5,558 bases of DNA. It comes from Clostridia bacterium. GTDB lineage: Bacteria; Bacillota_A; Clostridia; Oscillospirales; CAG-272. Within the stretch, counting starts at the first letter, position 1. The number at the start of each line of letters is the position of its first letter. The notes beneath the pieces were generated by a model. It saw only the letters and a list, made by a program, of their open reading frames with translations, made no database searches and was not told where the DNA came from. Positions 4,880-5,558 of the stretch are shown here, in pieces. The position numbers were made by a program, and so were the translations under genes. The stretch spans positions 1-5,558 of the forward strand of contig JAFTSR010000076.1 in assembly GCA_017467225.1 (NCBI GenBank), given 5' to 3'.

Positions 4880-5558
4880 ATGCTTAAAATTGCTTTGCTT
4901 GGCTTTGGCGTTGTCGGTAGCGGCACCGCAGAGGTGATCACACAAAATCAGGATCGCATCCGTCGCGCAACGGGCGACGGCATCGAGATTAAGTATATTC
5001 TCGATCTGCGCGAATTTCCCGACAGTCCCTTTGCCGACCGCATCGTCCATGACTATAATATCATTCTGAACGATCCCGAAATTACCCTGGTTGCCGAAAT
5101 GATGGGCGGCTCTCACCCGGCCTACGATTTCACCAAGGCAGCGCTGCTTGCAGGCAAGAGCGTGGTTACCTCCAACAAGGAGGTTGTGGCCAAGTTCGGC
5201 ACCGAGCTTTTGCAGATTGCTGACGAAAAGGGTGTTCACTATCTGTTCGAGGCAAGCGTCGGCGGCGGTATCCCCGTGCTGCGTCCCCTGTCTCACGACC
5301 TGGTTTCCAACCGCGTCAAGTCGATCAACGGTATCCTCAACGGTACCACCAACTATATTCTGACCCGCATGGTCGAGGATGGCATTTCCTTTGAGGAGGC
5401 ACTCGCCGAGGCGCAAGAAAAGGGCTACGCCGAGCGCGATCCCAGCGCCGACGTGGACGGCCACGATGCTGCGCGTAAGATCGTCATCCTCTCTGCCATG
5501 GCGTACGGCGTGCGCTCCAATCCCGATCTGATCTCGGTGCAGGGCCTGCGTGGGGTCA
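4880..5558 (+). CDS. hom: Homoserine dehydrogenase, 3' end missing
   Basis: A cytosolic enzyme (EC 1.1.1.3) that reduces L-aspartate 4-semialdehyde to L-homoserine with NAD(P)H, at the branch leading to threonine and methionine. The first 226 residues are visible of a protein usually about 400-430 long; the C-terminal part, including any ACT domain, is outside the window. The Rossmann motif GFGVVG is at 8-13, SNKE at 98-101 with conserved Lys100, the NGILNGTTNYIL stretch follows, and the catalytic GYAERDP...DVDGHDAARK segment has Glu185, Asp191, Asp196 and Lys200. Spacing of Glu185, Asp196 and Lys200 matches the yeast enzyme's Glu208, Asp219 and Lys223. No aspartokinase domain precedes it, so it is the monofunctional type. 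The start at 4880 follows a GAAAGGA site about eight bases upstream and the promoter at 4787. Confidence 0.96.
   Translation, partial: MLKIALLGFGVVGSGTAEVITQNQDRIRRATGDGIEIKYILDLREFPDSPFADRIVHDYNIILNDPEITLVAEMMGGSHPAYDFTKAALLAGKSVVTSNKEVVAKFGTELLQIADEKGVHYLFEASVGGGIPVLRPLSHDLVSNRVKSINGILNGTTNYILTRMVEDGISFEEALAEAQEKGYAERDPSADVDGHDAARKIVILSAMAYGVRSNPDLISVQGLRGV

Noticed and set aside
4775..5464. 229-codon open frame on the minus strand
   Set aside because: It is antisense to homoserine dehydrogenase, whose catalytic motifs are intact on the plus strand, and it ends in the A/T-rich promoter region.

Overview
The window looks like chromosomal housekeeping DNA from an anaerobic, low-to-moderate G+C member of the Bacillota, most likely class Clostridia and possibly a gut Oscillospirales-type lineage. 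The evidence is a pyrophosphate-type phosphofructokinase, a DUF4364 winged-helix protein, a SigH-like sigma factor, strong AGGAGG-like ribosome sites, extended -10 promoters, and palindromic intergenic repeats of a kind common in Clostridia. The order-level placement is an inference from these traits, not from a marker gene.

Layout. (1) 1-1017, plus strand: the 3' part of a PPi-dependent phosphofructokinase, followed 15 bases after its stop by a 96-bp palindromic repeat (1033-1128). (2) 1167-2387, plus: one open reading frame holding a four-helix membrane region (residues 1-153) followed by a complete short-chain dehydrogenase. The second part has its own ribosome site and ATG at 1626, so these may be two genes joined by loss of one base. 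(3) 2388-2667: a long hairpin that begins a dispersed repeat (2402-2466), then a near-perfect sigma-A promoter (2602-2630). (4) 2668-3411, plus: a secreted lipoprotein of unknown function. (5) 3412-3571: the convergent gap, with a terminator-like hairpin and a second, inverted copy of the repeat at 2402. (6) 4717 to 3572, minus: a two-gene unit of a DUF4364 protein followed by a SigH-like sigma factor. (7) 4718-4879: a divergent promoter region with two back-to-back sigma-A promoters and a dyad between them. (8) 4880-5558, plus: the 5' part of homoserine dehydrogenase, cut by the window end.

How the genes relate. PPi-phosphofructokinase (glycolysis) and homoserine dehydrogenase (threonine/methionine branch of the aspartate pathway) are core metabolism and not obviously linked. 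The DUF4364 and sigma genes form a regulatory pair that shares a compact promoter region with hom, so joint or competing control is plausible. The lipoprotein is a self-contained unit, with its own promoter and terminator, lying between two inverted copies of one repeat family.

I see no tRNA, rRNA, CRISPR array, transposase, phage gene or clear riboswitch. Nothing here proves a new system. The best leads are the repeats placed 12-15 bases after stop codons, the fused membrane-SDR frame, and the divergent regulatory region.
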